In this document: positions 1 through 11,251 of the stretch, one piece after another | Layout: each line of letters begins with the position of its first letter | Numbering within the stretch: the stretch's first letter is position 1 | Origin: Eustoma russellianum | Lineage: Eukaryota > Streptophyta > Magnoliopsida > Gentianales > Gentianaceae | Length of the DNA: 64,000 bases | Direction: 5' to 3' | NCBI GenBank assembly: GCA_036186865.1 | Contig: AP025041.1 | Location: 36,155,538-36,219,537, forward strand | Program-made: the position numbers and the translations under genes | The notes under the pieces: generated by a model | Seen by the model: only the letters and a program-made list of their open reading frames with translations | The model's database searches: none | Told to the model about the DNA's origin: nothing

Positions 1-1570
1 TTGTGTTCTCTTAAACGATCCTAGGGCAATGGATTTACTATGTAAATTCCAACAAGTGATATCAGAGCGACGCTTACTGAGAACACGACGTTATTTCCTC
101 ATTTTCATGTTTGTGCATATAACATGAAAAAACCGTTGGTGAAGCTTCCTTTTGTTGCTTTGCATATTTTTGCATCGGTGAAGCTTCTTTTCTATTGCTG
201 AAGTTCTTTTTTTTTTTTCAAAATTATCTTCAAGTAAATGTATGCTGCTTATCTCTTTGATCATTTGGGAAATAAAAGAAGTGTCGAAATTACAATTATT
301 CTGTCAAGCTACATAACGTGGGTAGTTTTATAGAATTATTATGTGATTTTAAGTTGTGTGTGCAAAAGGAAGAGACATGCAAAAGGAATAAAGGATAACA
401 TAGATTTTGAAGAACTTTCACTTTCGTTTAGTTCACATTTGCAAAGATCATTTGCAAAGTTGTATACAGAAGGTTGTCTTGTTAATCCTTCCTTATTTCC
501 TTGAGTTTGCAAATGGGCCCTATGAGATGATATTCTTAATCTTCCATGAGCAATTAAATGCTGAAGCAAATTTGTGGCTTTGCAAATTTCCTTGCTGAAG
601 GATTTGTTCTTTTGCACATCTGAAAGCAGTACATATATGCAAAGAAATAAAGGAAAATCAATTTAGTTTTAGATTTTCCAAATTAACCGGCTCGGCCCAA
701 CATGATATGGACCCGATCCAGATTCAGTATGACCGGTTCGACCAAGTTGATTTAGTGGGTTAACCGAGTTGGGTTAGTGAGACAACAAAAGTTGACTGAC
801 CAGTCTGACTATACGGTTTAATCAGTTTGACTGGACGGTTTGACCAGCAAGGAACCTATTTTGTCAATCATTATCAATCAAATATATTTGCTTGTGATAG
901 ATGAACAATGAATTTTTCATTATTAAGTTATGTCACAAGCAGACCTAATTGATAAAGCTTCATTGATCTTAAGGATTATCAATGAGGCGTAATTTTCTTG
1001 ATTTTGAGAATTTCAGTGGCATCTCAAAGTTTAAAGAAAATGCAAGGGTTCAACCAGGCGTATGTTTGGATGCTTACGTTACGGTCAAACATAAATCTTC
1101 ATGTTCATTAATAAACTGTAATGATGTATAGAACCATAAGGATACACATCTTAGCAAATGTATGGCTTTAATATGATCCCCTTAAAGTGCGGCAATCATA
1201 TCATCGCATGTGCAATTGTTAAGTATGTGACAGGTGTGTATGTGCTTCGCACAGCTATTAGTTAACCCAAAGGAAGACGTAGTTGTCGAAGTCACATATA
1301 TCACATCGTAGTAATTGAAAAAGTCCGGCGATAATAAGGAGATACGTAACTAGTTCATCGGCCCAAAGGAAGGTGACTACTTTACGTATGGTGTATCGTT
1401 GCATCAATTTCTACACCCCAATTGTTGGACAATGTTAAGGAGACTCCAAAGAGCACTTAACATTGAAAGATTTTTTGGGAGATGGAAGTGTTCTATACTT
1501 GATTTGACTTTCATTTAGATTGCCGTTGATATTGACTTATATGTTGTTTTGTTCTTTGGTTTTTTGAGGT

Positions 1571-2608
1571 ACAAATTTCATGATCCCACTAGCAGAACTA
1601 TATTTGAGACAAATTCAGCACAGTTCTTTGAGAATATTTCGGTTCCGGGGGGAAATGGTTTGCATCAGCAGATCATTTAATTAGATGAAGATCGTTCTGA
1701 TGGTGTAAATATGCGAATCGAACTAATCGTTGGTGAGATTTTACTAAGGACACACGCATCTAACGATCTTCATCTAATTAAATGATCTGCTGATGCAAAC
1801 CATCTATCTTGGCATCCACCAAAATCACTCAAAAATTTTCACCTCATATACACATGTAATTCAAAATACACAAAGATATGTACTTGTGTCTAAAATTTTA
1901 TGTTTCACATGAAATGATGGTGAACCGTAGCAGAGTAATAAATAATGAGCAAAGCAATGGACAAAAGTTTCTTGAAATTATGTAAACAAAACAACCAAGG
2001 AAAGTTTACTTCTGCAAACTTTGCAAAGAACTTCTCAAATGCAAGTAACGAAGACAAAGTGTGCAAACCCAAAAAATTCACTTCATTTGTCCCACACTGC
2101 TTACCCATTTATATAGAGTGGATGAAGTGAAACATTTGAAACAATCAATTGAAAATTCAATTGCTGAAAATTGCTAAACGGTTTCATATTCCATGTTAAG
2201 AACCCAAATCTAAATTATGACACCAGACTGAAAATTGAAGTTTCTGGTGTTCCCATGTTAATTAAATACCGAGCACCTCTGAATACTCTGGTAAGTCCAT
2301 ACATGAAAATAAAAATAACCTCAGTAGAATCTCACCAACGATTGGTTCGATTCGCATATTTACACCATCAGAACGATCTTCATCTAATTAAATGATCTGC
2401 TGATGCAAACCATTTCCCCCCGGAACCGAAATATTCTCAAAGAACTGTGCTGAATTTGTCTCAAATATAGTTCTGCTAGTGGGATCATAAAATTTGTTTT
2501 GCATCAGCAGATCATTTAATTAGATGAAGATCGTTCTGATGGTGTAAATATGCGAATCGAACTAATCGTTGGTGAGATTTTACTAAGGACACATGCATCT
2601 AACGATCT
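1571..2608. repeat. Inverted and direct duplications inside Copia-1
   Basis: One block occurs four times in two orientations. 1571-1749 is inverted at 2319-2497 (179 bp each, about 570-bp loop). 1657-1696 is inverted again at 1762-1801 (40 bp, perfect by eye, 65-bp loop). 1660-1769 is repeated directly at 2499-2608. The repeated block is integrase-region coding sequence, since 2550-2741 continues into a Copia integrase C-terminal linker. This looks like fold-back template switching or repeated rearrangement within the element. Confidence 0.85.
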
Positions 2609-3535
2609 AATCCCTATTAGTTCTGGTCCACAAGAACCTATGGAAATCGTTTCTGATGGACGAGGAACTACTGATGCAGTTGAGGAACCATCAATACCTC
2701 AAGAACATGTACCACTAAGGCGATCCTCTCGTCTTGAGTAATGTTAAAACTGCTTTTCTAAATGGTGACATCGACTAAACCGTATACATGACTCAACCAT
2801 CTCATTTTGAAGTGGGAGACTAAAGAATAATGGTTTGTCGACTTAAGAAATCCATTTATGGACTAAAGCAGTTTTAACAATAGTATTTTAAGTTCGCACA
2901 AGTCATTATCTCATTCGGTTTTGAGGTAAATCAGGCTGACAAGTGTGTGTACCACAAAGAACAAAACACCATATGCTGACGTATCGGAAATCTGAAAAGT
3001 TGGAGATCATTGAGTACACAGATTCCGATTTTTTGGTGGATGTGAAGATAGCATGAAGTCTACCAGCAGCTACATCTTCTTGCTGGCAGGCGGTGCTATC
3101 TCATAGAAAAGTGCAAAGCAATCGCTAGTTGCACTATTTACCAAGGAAGCTGAGTATGTATCATGCTACCATGCTTCCAGTCAAGCAATATGACTTCGCA
3201 ACTTTGTCACAGAGCTGCGTATTGTAGAGACTATTCAGAGACCTTTGAAAGTCTATTGTGGCAATAACTCTGTGGTGCTATATTCAAACAACAACCGGAG
3301 TTCGTATAAGCCGAAACACTTAGACATTAAGTATCTGGTTGTTAAAGAGATAATTCAGAATGGTCTGATTAACATCGAACACATAGGCACAGATCTTATG
3401 ATGGCTGATCACTTGACCAAAAGGGGTAATACCTATGGTGTTTCACGAGCATGTGGCTCGTATAGGTATTGGTACAGCCAAAGATATTCAGCTTTAGTGG
3501 GAGCCTATTGGTTTCATTTTTATAGTGCTCACTAA
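2550..3535 (+). pseudogene. Copia-1 pol remnant (integrase tail, RT fragment, RNase H end)
   Basis: Three pieces are recognisable in order. 2550-2741 encodes an integrase C-terminal linker ending PLRRSSRLE. About 2744-2960 encodes an RT fragment (VKTAFLNGD and VYMTQPSHF, then LKKSIYGLKQ) in a frame broken by several stops. About 3000-3440 encodes RNase H, ending KPKHLDIKYLVVKE and ADHLTKRG. The N-terminal part of RT and the palm segment with the YVDD catalytic motif are absent, so deletions as well as stops have removed activity. The frame at 3245-3535 opens at TTG, not ATG, so it is only a surviving piece of pol. Confidence 0.8.
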
Positions 3536-3914
3536 AGAACATTGTTTCAGACATTCATTATAATGTACACTACAGTTTCAGTTGTACTGCAGTTTTCAGG
3601 ATTGTACATTATTTGCGACTTTCATTCTGAATTCTGTCGATCTCATTAAGTAGGACCAAGTTGGAAATTGGCATGTACGATCACATAGCATGTAATTTCC
3701 ACACTACACATCCATTCTAGCATCCATGTCGTTCAGTTAATGTTGGTATCATGATTCATGATTCGGGACCCGTCACCCATAAGTGTGACGACGTTCTGCT
3801 TGTTTCTCTTATTGGCATTGACTGAGTGGACCGGACTAAGTTGATTACACTATTGGCCATTCAGTAAAGGAGCTCAAACAAGTAACATAAACATACATAG
3901 TCCAAGTGGGAGAT

Positions 3915-4423
3915 TGTTGGATTTGATATGCTCATACGTGTAGTGCACGACACGTGTGACTTAAGTTACATATCAAATATATGTGGACTTATGTATGTTA
4001 TATATTATATGTTACTAATATTACATAATATTTGTATGTATCCACGCGTTAAGTGATCACTTCAGTATATTAGTGGATACATAGTGTAATCTGAATGGAA
4101 CACTAAATGTGTAGACAGTCATACGGTTACAGTCTTTGATGGTAGGACTCGTAAAGTCGAAACCGTATTATTAATGACATCTGGTCCCTGAGGGACAAGA
4201 ACCCACGAGTATTCTTCTCGAAGTGTTTTAAGTAAGCTATTTAATATATATAATTTATCATATATATTAAAATTTGCCGTTTTATATATTAATAATGAAA
4301 CGTTTAGAAACTTGAAGTTTCAATTTATTTCCAACGTTTCATTTGCTGATATATTAATATATTGAGACGTTTAGCAAAAAGCTGAAGTTTAATATATTGA
4401 AACGTTATTCAGTTACATTTGCT

Positions 4424-4474
<51 letters not shown>

Positions 4475-4856
4475 CAAGGCAGCAACTGGTATGGAACAAA
4501 AGTTAAAAAAAAAAGGACGCAGAAGGTTTTGTTGTTACTGCTTAAAGTTTTTGGCTTTCGTTTTTCTTTGCTGAGTTTCAGAGCACACATATATATATAC
4601 TTTATGTTTAAATCACTTTAGAGAGGAAAACACACTACCTATTCTCTCCATCGGAATAGTAGTGGTAGTTGTTGTTATTTCATTAGTGGATTCAACAGCT
4701 GGGTTCATGCAATCCCTTGGAAGACACAGTTGTCACGCGTGTCAACCACTACAGCGTTAACCAATGGAGCAAGATACACTTCCGCATTTATTTACTTTGC
4801 TTTTGTGTTCTCTTAAGCGATCCTAGAACAATGGATTTACTATGTAAATTCCAACA
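3915..4856 (+). repeat. 3' LTR of Copia-1 (942 bp)
   Basis: Starts TGTTGGATTTGATATG directly after a purine-rich tract and ends TTCCAACA, giving TGTTGG/CCAACA imperfect terminal inverted repeats. Its last 54 bases match positions 1-54 with about four differences. It contains a long TA microsatellite and A+T-rich sequence with repeated GAAACGTTT motifs. Confidence 0.85.
4422..4471. repeat. (TA)n microsatellite inside the Copia-1 3' LTR
   Basis: About 24 uninterrupted TA dinucleotides. It is a simple repeat in the LTR and is not coding, although a short open frame runs through it. Confidence 0.95.
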
Positions 4857-5512
4857 CGGCCAACAAGGGATGACTTTTCACAGAACAATATGATGACGTG
4901 GAGTAATGATGTGGACAAAAAAGCTCGGCATCCACTTTTCTTTTCACTCCAGTCCCGGTACTTTATGCTCTTGACGGCTCTCTCATGTAGTGCAAAAGTT
5001 ACTTTATGCTCTTGACAGCTCTTATTATTGTAGGGTAAAAAGTCTATTGTAATTTCAAATGCTTTCACGATTACAGTTTTACTGTTACCGTCCTAAACAA
5101 CATTGTATTATAGACTCCCGCTTATAGCAGGTATAAGGGGTTGGATATATGATACCACACCCATGTGTTAGAAACACACATATTGTATCCTGATAACCAA
5201 TAATAAAAATTACATCAAACTGTGTCGATCAACTGCTACTTTACAATATAAGAAGTTATTTTTCTGTATTTCATCATGTTCCAAAGTCAAGAAGAATGTG
5301 TCCTTAATTCCATTAGAAATGAAAACCGGTTACCGTCTAAAAAAATTTGTAAAGAATATAAATTAGAAAATTTAACAACTTTTTAAATGAAAAGTTTTTA
5401 CTTAGTAGTAACAAGGTCATACTGTCATTTCCTTCAAAAAGAACCCCACCAGTTGCCTATGGTGATAGCACTGTATTTTGATAGCACTGTATTTAAACAT
5501 AGCATAGTTGCA
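4857..5512. other. Intergenic DNA, no gene seen
   Basis: Directly right of the Copia-1 3' LTR. I see no coding similarity or repeat pairing. Short open frames on either strand have no recognisable composition. Confidence 0.6.
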
Positions 5513-5752
5513 GTTAGTTTGAAGGTCCTTATTGAGAATTCTTATATTTTGTTATGTTCTCTCTTTATTGGATCAGATCGTGTGATTTATGAAATCTTTA
5601 TATTAAGAAACATATGCGAGTACATACTTACTGTTAGTTTGATGATTTCTATTGAAAATTCTTATTGTTTTGTTTTACGTTTTCTGTTTATTAGATCACG
5701 TCATCCTATTTATAAAATCTTTGTGTTATGAAACATATTTGACGACATGCTG
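5513..5752. repeat. Two-copy tandem duplication, 120-bp period
   Basis: 5513-5632 and 5633-5752 both begin GTTAGTTTGA and share AATTCTTAT, a GATCA-rich centre and GAAACATAT near the end. They have diverged by many substitutions, so the duplication is old. It lies about 0.9 kb upstream of the Dof gene. Confidence 0.7.
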
Positions 5753-6582
5753 AGTATTTCACGAGATGACAAAAAGAGAACTTGAACATTTAAACTTTGA
5801 CAGAGGCACAAATTGTTGTGCTTTTGATCCTAGAATCATATTCTACCTCCTTTTATAATCAGATAAAAAAATATGGAATATTTTCCATATACGAAAATCA
5901 AAACTTTATACAAACATTGCATGTAATGAACTTTTTCGTTCATTTCTAGATTACTTACAGATTAACTAAAAAAATATTAGCACTAACTGTAAGTAAACAA
6001 AGTAACCAAGCATACGCCATAGCATCTAAAAGCACTTTATTAAAATTCAGTGCTTGTATTCATATATAATAAAAGAGTACGCTCCAGAGCATAGCTCAGT
6101 TGGTATTCGGGTTGGATTTGTTCCAAGATAATAAAAAAGAGTACTAGTAATGTTACTCGGGGCATTAATGTATCACATTGCAGCAAAACTTCTTATTTAT
6201 CTGGATGATTAGCACTTCCTTCGACACTTAAGGTTCAAGTTCCAATCTTTTTCGGTGAAAATAAAAGGGAAAGAAAACTTTTCTACCAGTGATTTATTAA
6301 CCTCGGTGGTTATATTTCATGTTTTATATTAAATCTCTTATCGTTATTTTGTGAAATCACGTCGCATAAAAAACCTTATGCTATCCAAAATTAACCAAAT
6401 CAAACAACACCCCCGGACCCTGCGGACGCCTTTTTCATTTTCGCTTTTTCTTGCTTACTTATAAAAAACTTTTGATCTGTTCCCCAGATCACAAAGTAAA
6501 AGAAAAGTTTCTTCTTTCTTTCTACAACTTTTTCTTTTTTTTTTTGCTTTTTTGAGAGCATATCTTTTTGCACTTTCTTTTA
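5753..6582. other. Upstream region of the Dof gene, with a weak SINE-like trace
   Basis: A+T-rich non-coding DNA. 6090-6110 contains TAGCTCAGTTGGTAT, which resembles a tRNA A box. 6233-6248 contains GGTTCAAGTTCCAATC, which resembles a B box. They lie about 130 bp apart, too far for a tRNA gene, so this may be a broken tRNA-derived SINE. CT-rich sequence at 6480-6580 probably forms the promoter-proximal region of the Dof gene. Confidence 0.35.
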
Positions 6583-6591
6583 CTATAAAAG
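6583..6591 (+). promoter_or_regulatory. Putative TATA box of the Dof gene
   Basis: CTATAAAAG lies 78 bp before the Dof ATG, leaving a short 5' UTR. The placement is consistent with a plant core promoter, but the transcription start is inferred only. Confidence 0.5.
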
Positions 6592-6668
6592 TACACAATA
6601 AACCCTTTTGAGTTTTATCCACAACAAAAATCAGGCATCCCCCGACTCTGTCTCCCATTCTTGATCAA

Positions 6669-7130
6669 ATGTCAGAAACTAGAGACACAAGTGATCAGAC
6701 CACAGGAGGAATCAAATTATTTGGAGCAATGATTTCCATCAAAGTTGAAGAAAATACCGACAAAAGGCCAGATAAGATCATACCCTGCCCAAGATGCAAA
6801 AGCATGGAGACAAAATTTTGTTACTTCAACAATTACAACGTTAATCAGCCTAGACACTTCTGCAAAGGTTGTCAGAGGTATTGGACGGCAGGTGGGGCCC
6901 TTCGGAACGTTCCCGTCGGAGCTGGTAGACGGAAAAGCAAGCCGCCGTGTCGGGGATTTGACGGATTTTCTGATGGTTGCTTGTTTGATGGTTCTGGATT
7001 TATGCCCCAGTATGAGTTTGAACATGATGGGGCGGTGGAGGAGTGGCGTCATGTGGCGGAGCATGGGGATTTACGCCATATTTCCCCGGCGAAGAGGCGG
7101 AGGAATGCATCTGATAGTCAACTTTTTTGA
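6669..7130 (+). CDS. Dof zinc-finger transcription factor, COG1/Dof1.5/CDF4 type
   Basis: Intact intronless gene for 153 residues, a plant-specific transcription factor expected to act in the nucleus on AAAG-core sites. The Dof finger fills about residues 36-92, with zinc ligands C40, C43, C65 and C68 (CX2CX21CX2C), followed by a basic GRRKSK stretch. The N-terminus carries GGIKLFG (residues 13-19), a motif shared by cycling Dof factors; in that family this segment has been linked to TOPLESS-type co-repressor binding. The C-terminus has VEEWRHVAEHG and a basic PAKRRR patch (about residues 122-146), as in Arabidopsis COG1/Dof1.5 and CDF4, which are of similarly short length. Those relatives act in light, clock and developmental control; the role here is inferred. 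The ATG is the first in frame and follows a TATA box. C93-C94 after the finger (PPCRG) and the short acidic linker differ from what I recall of the Arabidopsis proteins. Confidence 0.93.
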   Translation: MSETRDTSDQTTGGIKLFGAMISIKVEENTDKRPDKIIPCPRCKSMETKFCYFNNYNVNQPRHFCKGCQRYWTAGGALRNVPVGAGRRKSKPPCRGFDGFSDGCLFDGSGFMPQYEFEHDGAVEEWRHVAEHGDLRHISPAKRRRNASDSQLF

Positions 7131-7741
7131 TTTATTTCCTTTGTCAAAGTAGTTGGGTAAATTGAATAGTTCTCAGAGTAGAAAATGTGTGTGCAAAATA
7201 TGATTTTTATTTGCAAGTTGGTGGCTGTGTTCCTAGTTGAGCGGACAAGTTGAATTTGTCCTATAATTATTACGTTAAGGTTCCATTATTATTGTTTGGA
7301 AACGTCTCGGGAAAAAGATAATTGTATTTCAGTTAAAGAATGAAAATGACAATTATATTTACGAATGATGGAGGGATGGTGTAAGATCCCAATATCCCAC
7401 GCTTCATAAGAAAAAAGAATGACAATATCTATAAATACAAGTGCAAGTACTTTATTTTCTATTTGGATTAACCATTTTCAACCGGCAAAAACAAAATCTC
7501 AAAAATTAAAATTTAGTGATGTCAAACCCATAATGGTGTTGTCATACCTATAAAAGAGAATCTAGATTATTGACATTGCCAAGCATGAAAATGCGTTAGA
7601 CTTGTAACCCTGGATGGTATAGGACGTTAAGGTTATAGTGTTATCACACGTTTTCAAAGGGATCCAAAGTTCTCGTAGAGATCATGGATACACTCAGACA
7701 AATATGTTGCCCTATATAGGAGGAGCAGATCATATCTTATG
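7131..7741. other. 3' flank of the Dof gene, non-coding
   Basis: A+T-rich sequence holding the presumed 3' UTR. No second gene or paired repeat was found. Confidence 0.6.
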
Positions 7742-8420
7742 TGTAGTGTCCCGCTCCCGAACCCTAACATCGGGAACAGTGCGTCCGCCGTATCTCACTA
7801 AGAAGAATATAAAGCGTCGAATCAATTTCCAACATATCCGAAAAGACGTAAAAAATTTTCGCGCGGAAACGAAATACAATAACGTAAAGTTTTCTTGATA
7901 AAGAAAATCCTCAGTAGAATAATAAATAAGACATGACAAGAACATCAACGTGCTAGCATCTAGAGTCTATCGAACTATACAAGGTGATGTCTGATGGAAA
8001 CCCCAATGAACTAATAACGAACAATCGCAAGGTCTCCTCGTCCCTAGGTGCGACCATCGGTATGCCCATACTACCGTGTCAGTCCCGTCCTCATCAAAGA
8101 TATGATCGTACTCTTCTTTGTGCTCACCTGGTGGGGGGGCAAGTAGGGGTGAGTGACGAAAGATCACTCAATAGGCACATGCCTCCAACTAGTACAAGAC
8201 GAGCATACAGTAATGATATAGCACATAGCATGATATCACATAAGCATATGAATGCGGAAAAGTAATTCACTCCAGATAAAGAATGCGCAACTTCATGATG
8301 CATGTCCTACTATGCATGTCACACGCAACAAAGTCATGTCACGCAAATGCCGATATCTCCACCATGCAATGCATGAACCCGGTTCCTACTGAGTGGCTGT
8401 GGGTCGTACCCACCCACAGT

Positions 8421-8520
8421 CACCATCCTGAGTGTGCATGGCCGCGTCATCGCACACCATCCTGAGTGTCGTGGCCCCGTCACCGTACACCATCTTGAGC
8501 GCCCGTGACCCGTACGTTAC
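8421..8520. repeat. Three degenerate copies of a ~34-bp unit
   Basis: Copies start with CACCATCCTGAGTG or close variants at about 8421, 8455 and 8488. The unit also contains GTGGCC/CGTCA segments. GC-rich and non-coding. Confidence 0.7.
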
Positions 8521-8570
8521 GACCCGCCATCATGCAATGCACGTGCCATGAATGCAAAAACACAATCGTG

Positions 8571-8690
8571 TGAGGCCCCTGGCCTATCCTCACCATCCTC
8601 CGGCGCTCAATTCTAGGTTCAATTAATGATCGCCTGAGGCCCCTGGCCTATCCTCACCATCCTCCGGCACTCAATTCTAGGTTCATTTGT
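8571..8690. repeat. Two-copy 64-bp tandem repeat
   Basis: TGAGGCCCCTGGCCTATCCT starts at 8571 and again at 8635. Both copies continue through CACCATCCTCCGGC and CTCAATTCTAGGTTCA with one substitution over the shared 50 bp, so the duplication is recent. Confidence 0.85.
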
Positions 8691-9880
8691 TATCTGAGTA
8701 GTGATTTAATGTTGTTTGACGTTAAACTTATTTTTCCATGACTAGTATATATTTATTGTATATTTTTTATATTTTTTTCTAATTTTCTCCTAATTTATTT
8801 CTATTTATTACCTAATTATCCAAATTAAATAAATTATTGAAATTACCAAAATTTAATAAAAAAATAATTTAATTTCAGCATTTTATAACTTTTGGAATTT
8901 ATCTATAATTTTCTCAGATTTGTTTTGTATTTTTCATATAATTATTTCAATTTTAAATCAATTAAATAACAAGTATATAATTTTCAGAATTTCAGAATTC
9001 ATTTAATTATTAAAATGTTAAGGACTGGCCTGTTATCTGCCAGCCCTGTAGCGCCGCGTAAGCCCAGCCCGCCAAAGGCAGGGCTGCATCTGAAAAGTTT
9101 TCTTTTTTTTATTTGGTTGTGTTAATTGGGCCGAGCAGTAGTTGATCCGGCCCGCTAACAGCCTGCAATTTTTTTTTACATAACCTTGCAATTGGTCTGG
9201 TCCTGCAGCTGCAGCCGCGGCCCATTAAGGGTTGGCCTGGTCTGCTGGCAGGCCGGCCCTAAAGCAAGGGTTTTTTTAATATAAATCACAGCGCCGCCAC
9301 CAGAGCGCGTGGAGCCACGCGCGGCTCTTCCGGCGACGCGTGAGACACACTTGCCGCCTCCGGCGGCCGTTTTCCGACCCCGATCTATATTTTCGCCTAT
9401 TTTCAGTCTATGGGAACCTATTCTAAGGCCAAAGCAAGAATGAGAAATCCTAATAATGCAATAGTTTTACTGTTTTGACTATCAAATTTTTTCCTAAAAT
9501 CAAAACCAAAGCACGCAATACATGCCAGATACACGCAGTAGCATACACGCATACCACAATCTTCAAAACCTCATGTTTTTTACAGATCAAACAACATGCT
9601 ATGAAATTCAAGAATCAAACAACAAAAACACATAAGCTACCACTAAAGCATGATTGAATTTGGACCAATTGGAGGGAAAAAAGGGAACATACCTATTTGC
9701 AGGCATACTACGCGATTGAAATAGACCCGGCTGTCTTTTCTCTTTCTCTTCTTCTTCTCTCTTTTCTTCCCCACTTCTCCTCTTCCAGCCGTTGCCCCCT
9801 TCCTCTGCTTTTGATCTTTTTTTTTATAATTCTTTTTCTTTTATTTGCCCCCCTTGGTAACTGAAAACCCCCTCCCTGCG

Positions 9881-10976
9881 GGGATGGGATCAGGGAAGGT
9901 AATTTCTGAGGCAAAAAATGAGGTGCCAATAGGAGCTCGCCACGTCGCCAAGCTGTCAGATTTTTTTAAAAAAAAACCTTTTTTGCTGACTAATAGTAAA
10001 GTGACATGTGTCACCTGAAAAAAACCCCTACAGCTTCAGCCGTTTCCCCCCTTTCCCTCATTTCCCAATTTCGTTGAACCCATCTTCTCCGACGAAATAG
10101 CAGGACCTACCCCCATCTTCTCCGGCGAAATAGCAGGACCTTATATCTATCTTGATATCTAGAATTTGCAGCAAGCAACTCAGCTGACATAAGAGGAAAT
10201 CATGAAATTTATATGTTATTTTGCTAGTTGTTTCAAGTGTTGGACACGATTTGTATTGACATGAGAAGGTGTATGATTGTTCGTTTATTTTCGCTCTGCC
10301 TAAATGAATTGACAACTGGATTGTTGCTCAAAAATTTCTGACTGAACCTTTAAACAAGTAGCATTTTGTATAAAGAAGATGTTTTCCAAGGATCTACAAC
10401 ATAACTTCATTCTTTCCTTCTTATCATTCAAAGGTTCAAGTGGACAGGGTTGGAGGGGCCTAATATTGTTCCCTGCAGTAATGTTTACTGGAGCACGTCC
10501 TACAACTCTTGTCTTGCACGTCTCTGGTGGAAACAGTAAATTACCAAGCAAAGAACAATCTCTTGTCTTGCATATCTCTGCAACAAGTTGAAGCATAACT
10601 TGGCTACACGCACAACAAAAAACTAAAAACCTTATGCGTTCATCCAGTCTTCATTCTTCCATTGAAAGCTTATTAACTTCAGCCTTCACAGCTTATTTTC
10701 GACGGAGAAGGAGGCACTGCTACGGGGATGTAATTTTTGCCGGAGAAAATGGTTAGGGGATTAGGGTGCGTTCGATTTGGGGAAGGAGGGAAAGGGGTAA
10801 ACGGCTGAAATCTTTGGGAGGGGGGAATTTTGTTTATGGTGACACATGTCACTTTTCTATTGGTCAGCTTTAAAAAAAGTTTTTTTAAAAAAAAATAAGG
10901 CAGAAGACAAACGTGGCAAGCCGTGATAGGCTGCCTCATTTTTTGCCTCAGCTTCAGCCTGCCCAGATCCTATCCG
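9881..10976. mobile_element. Non-autonomous Mutator-like element (MULE), 1096 bp, 9-bp target duplication
   Basis: The perfect 9-bp direct repeat CTCCCTGCG lies at 9872-9880 and 10977-10985, and 9 bp is the hallmark length of Mutator superfamily insertions. The ends are inverted: GGGATGGGATC inward from the left, CGGATAGGATC inward from the right, both running into CTGAGGCAAAAAATGAGG. Inverted similarity continues about 200 bp inward, including AAGTGACATGTGTCACC and a TTCAGCCGTTT segment, so these are long terminal inverted repeats. The inner 500-600 bp (about 10140-10730) has no transposase. It contains short frames on both strands that I do not recognise and could be captured host sequence (Pack-MULE), but that is inference. 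Confidence 0.85.
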
Positions 10977-11014
10977 CTCCCTGCGCCCTTTAATTCCACT
11001 CATGCGAAATCTAA

Positions 11015-11027
11015 GGGGGGGGGGGGG
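11015..11027. repeat. (G)13 homopolymer
   Basis: Run of 13 G just right of the MULE target duplication, followed by a C6 run (TTCCCCCCTTAA) that could pair with it. Confidence 0.9.
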
Positions 11028-11209
11028 CGGTTATTCCCCCCTTAACCGTATCCTATCTCTTTTTTTTTAAAACTTTATTCATTAATTATCCACTCCTTTA
11101 TGATATTATGTATTATTATATATTTTTTTCACTCCCTTATCCCACGGCACCCATTTTAACATTTATATATTAATGTATTTATATTATTTCTTTGTACACA
11201 TCTTTTATT

Positions 11210-11251
<42 letters not shown>

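Larger units (their letters stand above)
1..4856 (+). mobile_element. Copia-1: decayed Copia LTR retrotransposon, 5' LTR cut by window edge
   Basis: The first 54 bases repeat the last bases of an LTR at 3915-4856 (both end AAATTCCAACA), so the window opens in the last part of the 5' LTR. Directly after it, 55-68 reads AGTGATATCAGAGC, a one-base variant of the initiator-tRNA-Met primer-binding site usual in plant Copia elements. A purine tract (AAGTGGGAGAT, 3904-3914) precedes the 3' LTR. The internal region is only about 3.86 kb and coding remains lie only in 2550-3535. The gag and most of integrase are not recognisable, so the element is defective. Orientation + follows from the primer site, purine tract and pol remnants. 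The left target duplication lies outside the window. Confidence 0.85.
7742..9871. other. Unidentified repeat-like region with sharp base-composition changes
   Basis: Begins abruptly with TGTAGTGTCCCGCTCCCGAA, which is LTR-like, and changes from A+T-rich to GC-rich and back (GC-rich about 8380-8690 and 9030-9380, very A+T-rich 8700-9000). It holds two small tandem arrays. I find no open reading frame of recognisable family, no matching second LTR in the window and no clear target duplication. It could be a solo LTR or a large non-coding element. 9700-9871 is CT-rich. Confidence 0.3.

Noticed and set aside
4397..4621. Open frame with a YIYIYI run, and a similar one at 11215-11403
   Set aside because: Produced by TA/CA microsatellites, not by coding sequence.
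6093..6248. tRNA gene
   Set aside because: A-box and B-box motifs are about 130 bp apart, and no acceptor or anticodon stem can be formed.
6717..7064. Long open frames in other phases over the Dof gene (also 6745-7152)
   Set aside because: They overlap the Dof reading frame, which has a complete zinc finger and family motifs. The others have none.
10300..10596. Minus-strand frame in the MULE centre as a gene
   Set aside because: No recognisable domain and no splice or promoter support; kept only as possible captured sequence.
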